From Peptococcus simiae (GTDB taxonomy: Bacteria > Bacillota > Peptococcia > Peptococcales > Peptococcaceae): 64,000 nucleotides of DNA. The notes under the pieces are model-generated. The model did not search any database, had not been told where the DNA came from, and saw only the letters and a program-made list of their open reading frames with translations. Both the position numbers and the translations under genes were made by a program. This document shows positions 40,571-48,748 of this stretch, piece after piece. The stretch is taken from positions 29,877-93,876 of the forward strand of contig NZ_JBJUVG010000008.1 of the NCBI RefSeq assembly GCF_046097595.1, written 5' to 3'. Position 1 is the first letter of the stretch, and each line of letters starts with the position of its first letter.

Positions 40571-41623
40571 ATGTTTAAGCGGCTATTGGGTATCGGTTTA
40601 TCGCTGACCCTACTAATGACGATGGTGGCCTGTGGCGCAGGGGATAGGGCGCCGGGGTCCAGCCTGCCCGCTGGTGAAGGGCCGGGCCTGACAGTGGCAA
40701 CATTGAACCAGCTGGATGCCTGGCCGGCTTATGCGGCCCTCCAAGGGGACCAGGCCAAGGGCTATGACCTGAAAAGCTACCAGACCGGGATTAGGCTTGT
40801 TGAAGACGGGGCCCTGGAAAAATGGCAAATTGGCGATGTTGGGGCGGTCCCGGCCCTGCTGGGCGTCCTGAACCGTCACTTGACCATTGTCGGGGTGGCC
40901 GCTGAAGAAAGCGATGCCAACTGGCTTTTGACCAAGGCCGGCCATCCCATTTTAACCGAAAAGACCGGCGGTCTGGCCGGGACAAGTGAGTTGGTCCGGG
41001 GCAAGACCATCTATGTGACCCAGGCCTCCAGCGGCCATGCCTTGGTCCATGCCTACTTGACCCACTTAGGCCTGACAGAGGCAGATGTCAACCTCCAGTA
41101 TGGGTCACCGAAAGAGTGCCTCCAGGCCCTGGGGGATGGGACCGCTGATTTGGTTGCCCTCTGGGCCCCCTATACCTACCAGGCTGAAAGCATCGCCGGT
41201 GGGGTCGAGCAGGTGGCCAAGGGCAGTGACCTGGGCATCCACCAGTACATGCTCTATGTAGCCAATAGCACTTGGGCTGAGAACAATAAGGAGGTCCTGG
41301 CCACCTTCCTGGCAGATGTCAGCCGGGAGGCAGCCGGCATTGATGAGCTGGCCGATAAGGACCTGGTGGCCTTTTTCAAGGATTATGCCGGCGCCACTTT
41401 AACGGAAGACCAGGTGGCCACGGACCGGCAAACCCACCGGCTCTTATCCCTTGAAGACCAGCTGGCCCTGATGGAAAATGGCGACCTGGCCCGGGGGATG
41501 GACGAGGTGGCCCGGTTTTTGACCCAGACCAACCGCTTTGCCGACCGGAATTATACGGAACTGGCAGAGAAAAATTTTGGTATTGATACCAGTTACCTCA
41601 AAGCGGCCCAGGCCCTACAGTAG
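40571..41623 (+). CDS. Substrate-binding lipoprotein 3 (NitT/TauT type)
   Basis: 350 residues. A lipoprotein signal ends at MTMVACGAG (Cys about 20). The mature domain begins LTVATLNQLDAWPAYAALQGD and is homologous to the two receptors in the preceding operon (IGDVGAVPALLG, VGVAAEESDANWLLT). It has its own promoter and leader and no adjacent permease, so it probably feeds the upstream transporter. ATG 40571 has AAGGGAGA upstream. A weak hairpin separates it from the hydrolase gene. Confidence 0.9.
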   Translation: MFKRLLGIGLSLTLLMTMVACGAGDRAPGSSLPAGEGPGLTVATLNQLDAWPAYAALQGDQAKGYDLKSYQTGIRLVEDGALEKWQIGDVGAVPALLGVLNRHLTIVGVAAEESDANWLLTKAGHPILTEKTGGLAGTSELVRGKTIYVTQASSGHALVHAYLTHLGLTEADVNLQYGSPKECLQALGDGTADLVALWAPYTYQAESIAGGVEQVAKGSDLGIHQYMLYVANSTWAENNKEVLATFLADVSREAAGIDELADKDLVAFFKDYAGATLTEDQVATDRQTHRLLSLEDQLALMENGDLARGMDEVARFLTQTNRFADRNYTELAEKNFGIDTSYLKAAQALQ

Positions 41624-41638
41624 CTGGTGAGAGAAGAA

Positions 41639-41664
41639 AGACCTGCCGGCGGCAGGCCTTTTGA
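41639..41664 (+). terminator. Hairpin after receptor 3
   Basis: CCTGCC, 3-base loop, GGCAGG, then CCTTTT; a short terminator, probably leaky. Confidence 0.5.
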
Positions 41665-41688
41665 AGAGAGGGGATAGATCATGTATGC

Positions 41689-42444
41689 TTGGGTTTTGAT
41701 GGCGTGGTAAAACCTCGCTTGCTTCTGATTCACGGCTGGTTACACAGCCGTAAACGCTACCTTCCTTTGGCCCGAGCCCTGGCTGACCGGTATGACGTGG
41801 TCCTCCAGCCCTTGCCGGGCTATGATGATATCGGCCGGCCGACCCGGACTGGCGGCCACCTGGCCTGGTATGCCGACCAGGTAGCCGGCCGGATTCGCCG
41901 ACAGCGGCCCCAAGTGGTCGTGGGCTTTTCAATGGGCGGGCAGATCTTGCTCCGGGCCTTACAGGACCGGACCCTGACCCTCCCCTGGGCAGTCTTTTCC
42001 AATACCCCCTACCCGGCCCTGGCCCCCATAAATGGCCTGGTCCGCCGGGGCTGGCCGGTGGCTTGGGGCCTCCGGGCGGTGCAAAAGGCCCCCCGGCCCC
42101 TGGGCAAGGGGCTGGTGGACCTCTTTGCCCGCCAGACGGTCCGGGACCACCGGCTGGTCGATGACCTCTTTTATGAGGATGCCTGCCGGGTCAAGCCGGC
42201 GGTGGCAGCGGCCTCTGCCCAAGAGCTGGCCCGGGGCATCGACCGGGTGGCGCCCCTCAAGCACACGGCGGCCGTGGTGACCGGGTCAGGCCATGACCGG
42301 CTGGTGCCCCTGGCCCAGGCCCGGCACCTGGCCAGGGACCTGGCCGTTCCCCTGGTCACCTTCCCGGAGGCCGGCCATACGGTGGTTTTAGATGCCCTGG
42401 CCGACTATGTCAGCTTCCTGGGCCTCTTGGCCCGGCGGCTATAA
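41689..42444 (+). CDS. Alpha/beta-hydrolase fold protein
   Basis: About 251 residues. LLLIHGWLHS forms the oxyanion region, VVVGFSMGGQILL holds the nucleophile Ser (GFSMG), and GSGHDRLVP and EAGHTVV supply Asp and His. It is a complete catalytic triad of an esterase/lipase-like enzyme; substrate unknown. The start is uncertain: TTG 41689 and GTG 41704 are in frame, whereas ATG 41681, which has the best ribosome site (GAGGGGA), opens a nine-codon frame that stops inside the gene. Translation may be coupled to that leader peptide. Confidence 0.82.
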   Translation: MGFDGVVKPRLLLIHGWLHSRKRYLPLARALADRYDVVLQPLPGYDDIGRPTRTGGHLAWYADQVAGRIRRQRPQVVVGFSMGGQILLRALQDRTLTLPWAVFSNTPYPALAPINGLVRRGWPVAWGLRAVQKAPRPLGKGLVDLFARQTVRDHRLVDDLFYEDACRVKPAVAAASAQELARGIDRVAPLKHTAAVVTGSGHDRLVPLAQARHLARDLAVPLVTFPEAGHTVVLDALADYVSFLGLLARRL

Positions 42445-42471
42445 AAAAAGCGACCTCCTAAGAGGTCGCTT
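42442..42471. terminator. Terminator between hydrolase and AGCS genes
   Basis: AAGCGACCTC / GAGGTCGCTT with a 4-base loop. The T-run on the minus strand makes it a terminator for the AGCS gene; it is weaker for the plus strand. Confidence 0.8.
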
Positions 42472-42480
42472 GTGGGCGCT

Positions 42481-43890
42481 TTACTTATCCCAGGCTTCTA
42501 AGTGGGTGGTAATGCTCTTAATCCGGCTGGAATGGAAAACCGGGTCTTGACCGGCCTTGAGCTGGGCCTTGTAGTCCTTGTAGGTTTCCAGGGCGATGCC
42601 GCCAATTTTCAGGATGACCAGTAAGTTGATAATGGCCATGATGCCCATGAAGATATCGCCGAAGTTCCAGACGATGGAGAAGTCGCCGACAGAGCCTAAG
42701 AAGAGCAGGCAGCAGCAGAGGGCCCGGAAGATATTTAGGTGCTTCTTCTGGCCGCCCATAAACTCGATATTGGATTCGCCATAGTAATAGTTCCCAATGA
42801 TGGAGCTAAAGGCGAAGAGGAAGATGCAGACAGAGAGGAAGGGAATCCCCCAGCTGCCTACTTCATTGGCCAGGGCCTGTTGGGTAATTTGAAGCCCTTC
42901 CAAGTCGCCACCGTAGAAGTCTTCCCCGCCTAAGAGGACGATGAAGGCCGTAGCGGTGCAGACAAACCAGGTGTCCACATAGACCCCTAGGGATTGGACA
43001 AAGCCCTGCTTAGCCGGGTGAGAGGTATCTGCCGTAGCGGCTGCATTGGGGACAGAACCCATACCGGCTTCGTTAGAGAAGAGTCCCCGCTTGACCCCCT
43101 GCATGATGGTTACCCCTAAGGCTGCCCCACCAAATTCCTGGAAGCCAAAGGCATTTTTAAAGATCATGGCAAACATTTCAGGGACAAAGCCGATATTTTT
43201 AACAAATACGAATAAGGCGACAAAGATGTACATGACAGCCATGACCGGGACAATCTTACCGGTGACATCGGCAATCCGATGGACCCCACCAAAGAAAATC
43301 CAGCCGGCTAGGCCCATTAAGATGAGGCCGGTGGCCCAGGTCGGTAAGTGGAGGGTTGTTTTGGCTGCGCCGGCTAAGGTATTGGCCTGCATGGCGTTAA
43401 AGCAGAAGCCATAGGTAATACAAATAATAATGGCGAACAGGTAGGCAATCCGCTTACTGCCGAGCACTTGAATAATGTAATAAGCCGGGCCGCCCCGGAA
43501 GGTGTTATCCGGATTTTTAACCTTGTAAATTTGGGCCAGGGTGGATTCAATAAAGCTGGATGCCCCGCCTAAGAAGGCCAGGACCCACATCCAAAAGACC
43601 GCCCCGGGCCCACCCAGGGAAATGGCCACCGCCACCCCGACAATATTCCCGGTACCAATCCGGGATGCAGCTGAAATACAAAAAGCCTTGAACGGGGTAA
43701 TCCCGTTGTCGTGTTGAGCGGTGCTGGTCGTTTCACCCAGGAGCTTAAACATATGGGGCAGGTTGGTGACCTGGCCACAAGCTAAGCGGAGGGTGAAGTA
43801 AATCCCCGTCCCACTCAAGAGGAATACCAAGATATAGCTGTAGAGCCAGCCACTGATGGTATCTGTAAAGTTTGTGATAAATTCTTGCAT
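42481..43890 (-). CDS. AGCS family amino-acid:cation symporter
   Basis: 469 residues, about 11 helices. Alanine/glycine:Na+ symporter family: GIYFTLRLACGQVTNLPHMFKLL, GTGNIVGVAVAISLGGPGAVFWMWV (family signature) and LFSNEAGMGSVPNAAA are all recognisable. It imports alanine or glycine, fitting an amino-acid-fermenting organism. GGGAGG precedes the ATG. Single gene with its own TGC-TATAAT -10. Confidence 0.95.
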   Translation of the reverse strand: MQEFITNFTDTISGWLYSYILVFLLSGTGIYFTLRLACGQVTNLPHMFKLLGETTSTAQHDNGITPFKAFCISAASRIGTGNIVGVAVAISLGGPGAVFWMWVLAFLGGASSFIESTLAQIYKVKNPDNTFRGGPAYYIIQVLGSKRIAYLFAIIICITYGFCFNAMQANTLAGAAKTTLHLPTWATGLILMGLAGWIFFGGVHRIADVTGKIVPVMAVMYIFVALFVFVKNIGFVPEMFAMIFKNAFGFQEFGGAALGVTIMQGVKRGLFSNEAGMGSVPNAAATADTSHPAKQGFVQSLGVYVDTWFVCTATAFIVLLGGEDFYGGDLEGLQITQQALANEVGSWGIPFLSVCIFLFAFSSIIGNYYYGESNIEFMGGQKKHLNIFRALCCCLLFLGSVGDFSIVWNFGDIFMGIMAIINLLVILKIGGIALETYKDYKAQLKAGQDPVFHSSRIKSITTHLEAWDK

Positions 43891-43927
43891 GATTAAACCT
43901 CCCCTTTTTAAGATATTTATCCCGTTT

Positions 43928-43936
43928 ATTATAGCA
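43928..43936 (-). promoter_or_regulatory. Extended -10 of the AGCS gene
   Basis: Minus strand TGC-TATAAT, 38 bases before the start codon; no clear -35. Confidence 0.5.
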
Positions 43937-44142
43937 TGGTTGACGCCTTTACGATACTTTTGCGCTTTATTTTTTAAAAAATATTGCCGGCCCGGAAGGG
44001 GCTATCTATTTACAGGTTGTTCATAAAAAAACTCTATAAAAACCATCTGAAATGGGTAAATAAAAAGAAGTAGACCAAGGAAGGTTAGGTATTATTTTTA
44101 GTTTTGTAATAAGAAGATAAAAAGAGAGGAAGAGGATTGACT

Positions 44143-44328
44143 ATGGTTGCTAAATTAATGAAAGCGGTTGTTTTGATCAAGGGGATTCCCATGCTTTTAG
44201 GGAAGGTCTTTAAGTTGCTGGTAGGGGGCCTCGCCCTGGTTGGCGGCTATAAGGTCGTCAAAAAATACAATCTGACCGACTACCTGCCGGACTTTGATAT
44301 GATCAAGCGCATCCTGGATATTAAATAG
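44143..44328 (+). CDS. Small amphipathic/membrane protein upstream of mscL
   Basis: 61 residues. Two hydrophobic stretches (KAVVLIKGIPMLLGKVFKLL and VGGLALVGGYKVV) flanked by lysines, then a soluble NLTDYLPDFDMIKRILDIK end. ATG 44143 follows AGGAAGAGG by 7 bases. It lies 23 bases before mscL and is likely in the same transcript. No family recognised; it could be a membrane-surface protein linked to the osmotic stress response. Confidence 0.65.
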   Translation: MVAKLMKAVVLIKGIPMLLGKVFKLLVGGLALVGGYKVVKKYNLTDYLPDFDMIKRILDIK

Positions 44329-44351
44329 GGAAAGAGGCGGCAAGCAGTCAG

Positions 44352-44792
44352 ATGGGTTCATTCGTAAAAGACTTCAGAGACTTTATCAACCAGGGTAATG
44401 TGGTCGATATGGCCGTTGGTGTCATTATCGGGGGAGCTTTTGGGAAAATTGTCAGCTCCCTGGTAACGGATGTCATCATGCCCCTCATTGGGGCCATCAC
44501 CGGCGGGATCAGCTTTAGCGACATTAAGTATGAGCTGACCCCAGCCATTGTTGAAAATGGCCAGGTCATCCAAGAGGCCAATACCCTCAATATCGGTACC
44601 TTTATCGATACCATCATTAACTTTTTAATCATTGCCCTCTGTATTTTTACCGTCATCCGCCTCTTACAGCGAAGCAAGGAACGGTTTGCCAAGGATGAGG
44701 CCCCGGCTGAAGAAGCACTGGCCCCGTCAACGGAAGACCTGTTAACGGAAATTAGAGACCTTTTAAAGGCTGACCAAGGCAAGAAAGTATAG
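44352..44792 (+). CDS. mscL: Large-conductance mechanosensitive channel MscL
   Basis: 146 residues. N-terminal FVKDFRDFINQGNVVDMAVGVIIGGAFGKIV with the pore-lining TM1, a periplasm-facing loop of about 35 residues, TM2 (FIDTIINFLIIALCIFTVIRLL) and a cytoplasmic helical bundle ending LLTEIRDLL. It opens at near-lytic membrane tension. The ribosome site is weak. Confidence 0.96.
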   Translation: MGSFVKDFRDFINQGNVVDMAVGVIIGGAFGKIVSSLVTDVIMPLIGAITGGISFSDIKYELTPAIVENGQVIQEANTLNIGTFIDTIINFLIIALCIFTVIRLLQRSKERFAKDEAPAEEALAPSTEDLLTEIRDLLKADQGKKV

Positions 44793-44824
44793 ATGAGCAG
44801 TTGGCAAATAGTCTCTAAATAGGG

Positions 44825-44856
44825 AAGTCCCTCCTCGATGATGAGGAGGGACTTTT
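44825..44856 (+). terminator. mscL terminator
   Basis: AAGTCCCTCCTC / GAGGAGGGACTT with a 6-base loop, then TTCTT; 12-bp stem. Confidence 0.85.
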
Positions 44857-44898
44857 CTTATGGGCTGGTTTTGCTTGTAGCTAGGCCCGGGTCGGTCC

Positions 44899-45729
44899 TT
44901 AATCGGCCTGGCGGTCATCAGCGATGAGGGCCTGATAGATGAGCCGCTTGGAGACGCCGGTCTTTTCGGCGGCGATTTTGGCGGCTTCCTTGGTCCGCAT
45001 CCCCTCCCGGGTCAGGGACCGGGCCAGGTTGGCGGCGGCCTCAGGGTCCGGCGCCTGGCTGGGGGCCCCGGCCATGACCAGGACAAATTCGCCCCGGGGC
45101 GGGTTTTCGTTGAAGTGGTCTAAAAGGCCCTGGGGGGTATCCTTGACCACTTCTTCAAAGCGCTTGGTCAGCTCCCGGCAGGCGGCCACTTGCCGGTCGG
45201 GGAAGTGGTCGGCCAGGTCGGCCAGGGTGGCCAGAATCCGGTGGGGGGCTTCAAAAAAGACGATGGTCCGGGGCTCCCTGGCCCAGTCCTTGAGCCGGTC
45301 CCGGCGGGCCTTTCCGCCTTTAGGGAGGAAGCCGTCGAAGACAAAGCGGTCGGTCGGGAGGCCGGCCAGGACCAGGGCGGTCAGGACGGCCGATGGGCCT
45401 GGGATGACCGTTAACGGGATCTGCCGGTCCTGGGCGGCACAGGCCAGTTCATAGCCCGGGTCGGAGACGGCTGGCATGCCGGCATCGGTTAAGAGGGCGA
45501 GGTCGCCCTCGGTGAGTAAATAGTCGATGAGCCGGTCGGTTTCCCGGGCCTTATTGTGGTCATGGTAGGCGGTCAGGGGGGTATGGATGTCATACCGGGC
45601 CAGGAGGGTGGCACTGGTCCGGGTATCTTCGCAGGCAATGAGGGAGACCTCATTAAGGGTGCGGATGAGGCGGAGGCTCACGTCTTCTAAATTGCCAATG
45701 GGGCTGGCACAGAGATAGAGGGTATGCAT
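44899..45729 (-). CDS. rsmI: 16S rRNA (cytidine1402-2'-O)-methyltransferase
   Basis: 276 residues. The tetrapyrrole-methylase-like fold begins TLYLCASPIGNLEDVSLRLIRTL, with ACEDTRTSATLL, LLTDAGMPAVSDPG, VIPGPSAVLTALVLAGL and the C-terminal GVSKRLIYQALI helix. It modifies C1402 in the ribosomal P site together with RsmH. It lies 22 bases after the adenine methyltransferase gene, the conserved yabB-yabC order. Confidence 0.96.
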   Translation of the reverse strand: MHTLYLCASPIGNLEDVSLRLIRTLNEVSLIACEDTRTSATLLARYDIHTPLTAYHDHNKARETDRLIDYLLTEGDLALLTDAGMPAVSDPGYELACAAQDRQIPLTVIPGPSAVLTALVLAGLPTDRFVFDGFLPKGGKARRDRLKDWAREPRTIVFFEAPHRILATLADLADHFPDRQVAACRELTKRFEEVVKDTPQGLLDHFNENPPRGEFVLVMAGAPSQAPDPEAAANLARSLTREGMRTKEAAKIAAEKTGVSKRLIYQALIADDRQAD

Positions 45730-45751
45730 GGGGCTCCTTTCCGGGCGAACC

Positions 45752-46453
45752 CTAGTCTAAGCGGATGGGTGGGCGGATGCTGAAGTCGCCCCGGCCTTCA
45801 AATTGGCAGTCCAGGACAACCAGGCTGGTCCGGCCGGACCGGCTGGAGGCATAGGGCTGGAGACTCAGGGGCTTGAGGCCGGCAGCGAGGCAGGCGGCAA
45901 TGAGTTCATCGGCCCGGGCGGCCCGGTAGACCACGCAGAACCGGCCCTTTTGCCGTAAATAATAGCGGGCGGCCCGGCAGAGAGCGGGTAGGTCCAGGTG
46001 GATTTCATGCCGGGCAATGCTGCGCTCATCGGATTGGGCGGCGGCCCCGTGGCCGACCCGGTAAAAGGGCGGGTTGGCCACGACCAGGTCGGCCCGGTTG
46101 GCCAGCCGGGCTGAAGGGGTCCGGAGGTCTTCCTCAAGGAAGGTCAGCCGGTCCGGGGCGATGCCGTTGCGGGCGGCGCTGGCCTGGGATAGGGCGACCA
46201 GGTTGGGCTGGAGCTCCAGGCCCAGGACCCGGCTTTCCGGCCAGGCGGCGGCCAAGAGGTGGCTAATAATACCGGTGCCGCTGCCCAGGTCGTAAATGTA
46301 CCGGGGCAGCGGCAGCTGGTCTGTGGCATACCGGGCCAGAAGGTAGGCATCGATGGTGTGGCGCAGGCCGCCGGCCCTCTCGTAGAGGGACCAGCCGGCC
46401 ACACCGATGTCGCTCCAGAGGCAGTCATCAGGGAGGTCACTTGCTCTTGTCAT
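45752..46453 (-). CDS. tRNA1(Val)-adenine37-N6-type methyltransferase
   Basis: 233 residues. SAM-binding IYDLGSGTGIISHLLA and the catalytic VVANPPFYR (NPPF motif of N6-adenine methyltransferases). It corresponds by context to Bacillus YabB, in the TrmN6 family. ATG 46453 has AAGGGGA upstream and overlaps the ricT stop by 17 bases. A long in-frame extension upstream lies within ricT and is not coding for this protein. Substrate by homology only. Confidence 0.9.
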   Translation of the reverse strand: MTRASDLPDDCLWSDIGVAGWSLYERAGGLRHTIDAYLLARYATDQLPLPRYIYDLGSGTGIISHLLAAAWPESRVLGLELQPNLVALSQASAARNGIAPDRLTFLEEDLRTPSARLANRADLVVANPPFYRVGHGAAAQSDERSIARHEIHLDLPALCRAARYYLRQKGRFCVVYRAARADELIAACLAAGLKPLSLQPYASSRSGRTSLVVLDCQFEGRGDFSIRPPIRLD

Positions 46454-47606
46454 GGGCTTTCCCCTTGGAAAAGGGCCGCTTTTTATGTTGGCGGTCGCCT
46501 TCTTTCCGGTTATCCCGGTTTTCGGACCGGGGCGGTTTATTGGTCTTATTCTTTCGGTTGCCCCTGTGCTGGTGGGGGCGGTTATTTTTCCGGGGCCGTT
46601 TTTCTTCGATAATGGGTTCGGCGCTTTCGATGATGATTTCCGTGCCATTATCCGGCTGGGGACGGGTCTTTTTGGCCGGGCGCTGGCCCTTACCGGTGGA
46701 GCGGTTGTGCCGGTCCTTATGCTGGTCTTTATGGTGGCCCTTCTGGGGGCCTTTGCCGGCGCCCTTCCGGCCTTCTCGGCCCTCTTCACCGGACCGGTGC
46801 TGGCCCTCTTTGGCCTTGTCGACCTGGCTCTCGCCGGCAATGGGAACCGACTCCATATGGGCAAAGGGGTCCTTGGCCCTGGTCTGTTTCTGCTCCGCTT
46901 CCCGTTCAGCCCGCATTTTAGCGGCGACGTCTGCAGCAGTGCAGCCGGGACAGGTCTTGTGCCATTCCAGGTAGTTGTCGTTTTCGAAGTTGAGGCAGCA
47001 AAGGAGGCGGCCGCAGCAGCCACTGATTTTAGAGGGGTTGAGGGATAAATTCTGCTCCTTGGCCATCTTGATGGAGACCGGGGAAAACTCGGTCATAAAG
47101 CTGTGGCAGCAGAGGGTCCGGCCACAAATGCCAACCCCGCCGATGAGCTTGGCTTCATCACGGACGCCAATTTGCCGGAGTTCAATCCGGGTGTGGAAGA
47201 TGGAGGCCAGGTCCTTGACCAGGTCGCGGAAGTCCACCCGTTCTTCGGCGGTAAAGTTAAAGATCAGCTTGTTGCCGTCCAGGGTTCTTTCCACCTCGAT
47301 GAGCTTCATGTCCAGGCCATGGGCCTGGATTTTTTCTTCGCAGATGGCAAAGGCTTCGGCACAGTGGTGCTCATTTTCCTTAGCCTGAATCAGGTCCTCG
47401 ACGGTGGCCTCTCTGACGATGGGCTGGAGGGGGTGGTCCAGGCTTTTTTCATCGACCTGGTGGGGGGACTTGACAACGGTACCCAGTTCAAGGCCCCGGT
47501 CTGTTTCCACAACAACCTTGCTGCCTGCTTGCGGGGGCAGGTCCGGGGCGGCAAAATCATATATTTTTCCTGCGGGTCTTAATTGGACCGCAATGGCTTC
47601 AGTCAT
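46437..47606 (-). CDS. ricT: PSP1-domain protein RicT (YaaT) with long basic tail
   Basis: 389 residues. The conserved first ~235 residues carry the cysteine cluster CGRTLCCHSFM, SGCCGRLLCCLNFEN and CPGC. In Bacillus RicT works with RicA and RicF to control RNase Y and binds Fe-S clusters. The remaining ~150 residues are an unusual disordered tail rich in Lys, Arg, His, Gln and Gly. ATG 47606 is preferred over 47612 because AGGAG lies 7 bases before it. The neighbours holB, yabB-like and rsmI are the conserved partners. Confidence 0.92.
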   Translation of the reverse strand: MTEAIAVQLRPAGKIYDFAAPDLPPQAGSKVVVETDRGLELGTVVKSPHQVDEKSLDHPLQPIVREATVEDLIQAKENEHHCAEAFAICEEKIQAHGLDMKLIEVERTLDGNKLIFNFTAEERVDFRDLVKDLASIFHTRIELRQIGVRDEAKLIGGVGICGRTLCCHSFMTEFSPVSIKMAKEQNLSLNPSKISGCCGRLLCCLNFENDNYLEWHKTCPGCTAADVAAKMRAEREAEQKQTRAKDPFAHMESVPIAGESQVDKAKEGQHRSGEEGREGRKGAGKGPQKGHHKDQHKDRHNRSTGKGQRPAKKTRPQPDNGTEIIIESAEPIIEEKRPRKNNRPHQHRGNRKNKTNKPPRSENRDNRKEGDRQHKKRPFSKGKAHDKSK

Positions 47607-47674
47607 AAACATTCTCCTATCTTAAACCGGCTGCATCCTGTCGGCAGCCGATGGGCTTATTATACCAAAAAGGC

Positions 47675-48700
47675 CTAACCCTTGCTAGCCTTGCCGGGGG
47701 CCAGGAGCCGGCGGATGGCCAGGAGGGTGATGAGAAAGACCAGGCCCGGGTCGGCACCGGTTTCCAGCTGGCGGAGGCCCTGGCGAATCCGGGCCAGGAC
47801 CTGGCTGCCTGCCTGGGCCGAAGGCAGGGCCGGGGCCGGGATATGGGTATTGGCGGGAATGGCTAAAAGGGTCTTTAGCCCGTTTAAGTAGTAGCTTTCC
47901 GCATAGCCTAAAAAGCGGCGAAAGCGGCCCTTGACCAGGCCCCGACTGGGCCGCTTTTCCCCGGGGACCTGGCTGAGGGCCTGGACATCTTCGACCAGGA
48001 GGCCCGGGTGGCGCTGGGGCAGGGTGTCCAGGAGGCGGAAAAAATCCTGCCTTTCCTTGACCAGGCCATCGTCCTGGAGCAGGCGGCGGCCCCTGGCGAC
48101 AGAGCCGCCCGAGAGGCCGGCAGCCAGGTCAACCTGGGCCGGCCGGTAGTCGGGGGATTCAGCGGCCAGGATGGCGGCCACGTCAGCAGCCGGCAGGGGG
48201 GTGAAGAGGTAGCTGGCCAGGCGGGACCGGACCGTTTCAGGTAGGGCTTCGGCATGGGTGGTTGTTAAAATAAAGGTGATGTCCTCAGCCGGTTCCTCCA
48301 GGGTCTTTAAAAAGGCGTTAGCCGCTTCCCGGGTCAACCGGTCGGCCCCTTCGATAACCACCACCGTTTGCCGGCCATGGCTGGTGGTGGCCAGTTGATC
48401 CAGGAGCTGGCGCAAGCGGGCAATGCCGATGGTCTGGTCCGGGCCCAGGTCCTTGGCCGGTTCTAAGAGGTCCGGATGGGCGCCCTTGGCCATATAGCCA
48501 CAGGCCGGGCACTGGCCACAGGCATCGATCCCCTGGGGGTTGTCGCAGAGGAGGCGGGTGGCCAGGGCCTGGGCAGCGGCCCCCTTGCCGACCCCCTCCG
48601 GACCAATAAAAAGGAGGCCGTGGGGGAGGGTGCCGGCCGCCAGGGCCTGGCTTAACTGGCGGATGACCCGGCCTTCACCGCGTAATTCAGAAAGCTGCAT
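47675..48700 (-). CDS. holB: DNA polymerase III delta' subunit
   Basis: 341 residues. AAA+ clamp-loader fold with LFIGPEGVGKGAAAQALA (Walker A), a zinc-binding CGQCPACGYMAKGAH cluster, VVVIEGADRLTREAANAFLKTLEEP and FILTT. It opens the DnaN clamp with tau and delta. ATG 48700 has GGAGGTG 6 bases upstream. The tmk and yaaQR genes that often precede it are absent. Confidence 0.93.
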   Translation of the reverse strand: MQLSELRGEGRVIRQLSQALAAGTLPHGLLFIGPEGVGKGAAAQALATRLLCDNPQGIDACGQCPACGYMAKGAHPDLLEPAKDLGPDQTIGIARLRQLLDQLATTSHGRQTVVVIEGADRLTREAANAFLKTLEEPAEDITFILTTTHAEALPETVRSRLASYLFTPLPAADVAAILAAESPDYRPAQVDLAAGLSGGSVARGRRLLQDDGLVKERQDFFRLLDTLPQRHPGLLVEDVQALSQVPGEKRPSRGLVKGRFRRFLGYAESYYLNGLKTLLAIPANTHIPAPALPSAQAGSQVLARIRQGLRQLETGADPGLVFLITLLAIRRLLAPGKASKG

Positions 48701-48748
48701 AGGAAACACCTCCAAGTTAAAAAGGAATAGGGGCAGGCCTCGGCCAGC

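Noticed and set aside
45752..47023. A 423-codon version of the adenine methyltransferase
   Set aside because: The first 190 codons are the ricT tail read in another frame. ATG 46453 has a good ribosome site and begins the conserved domain.
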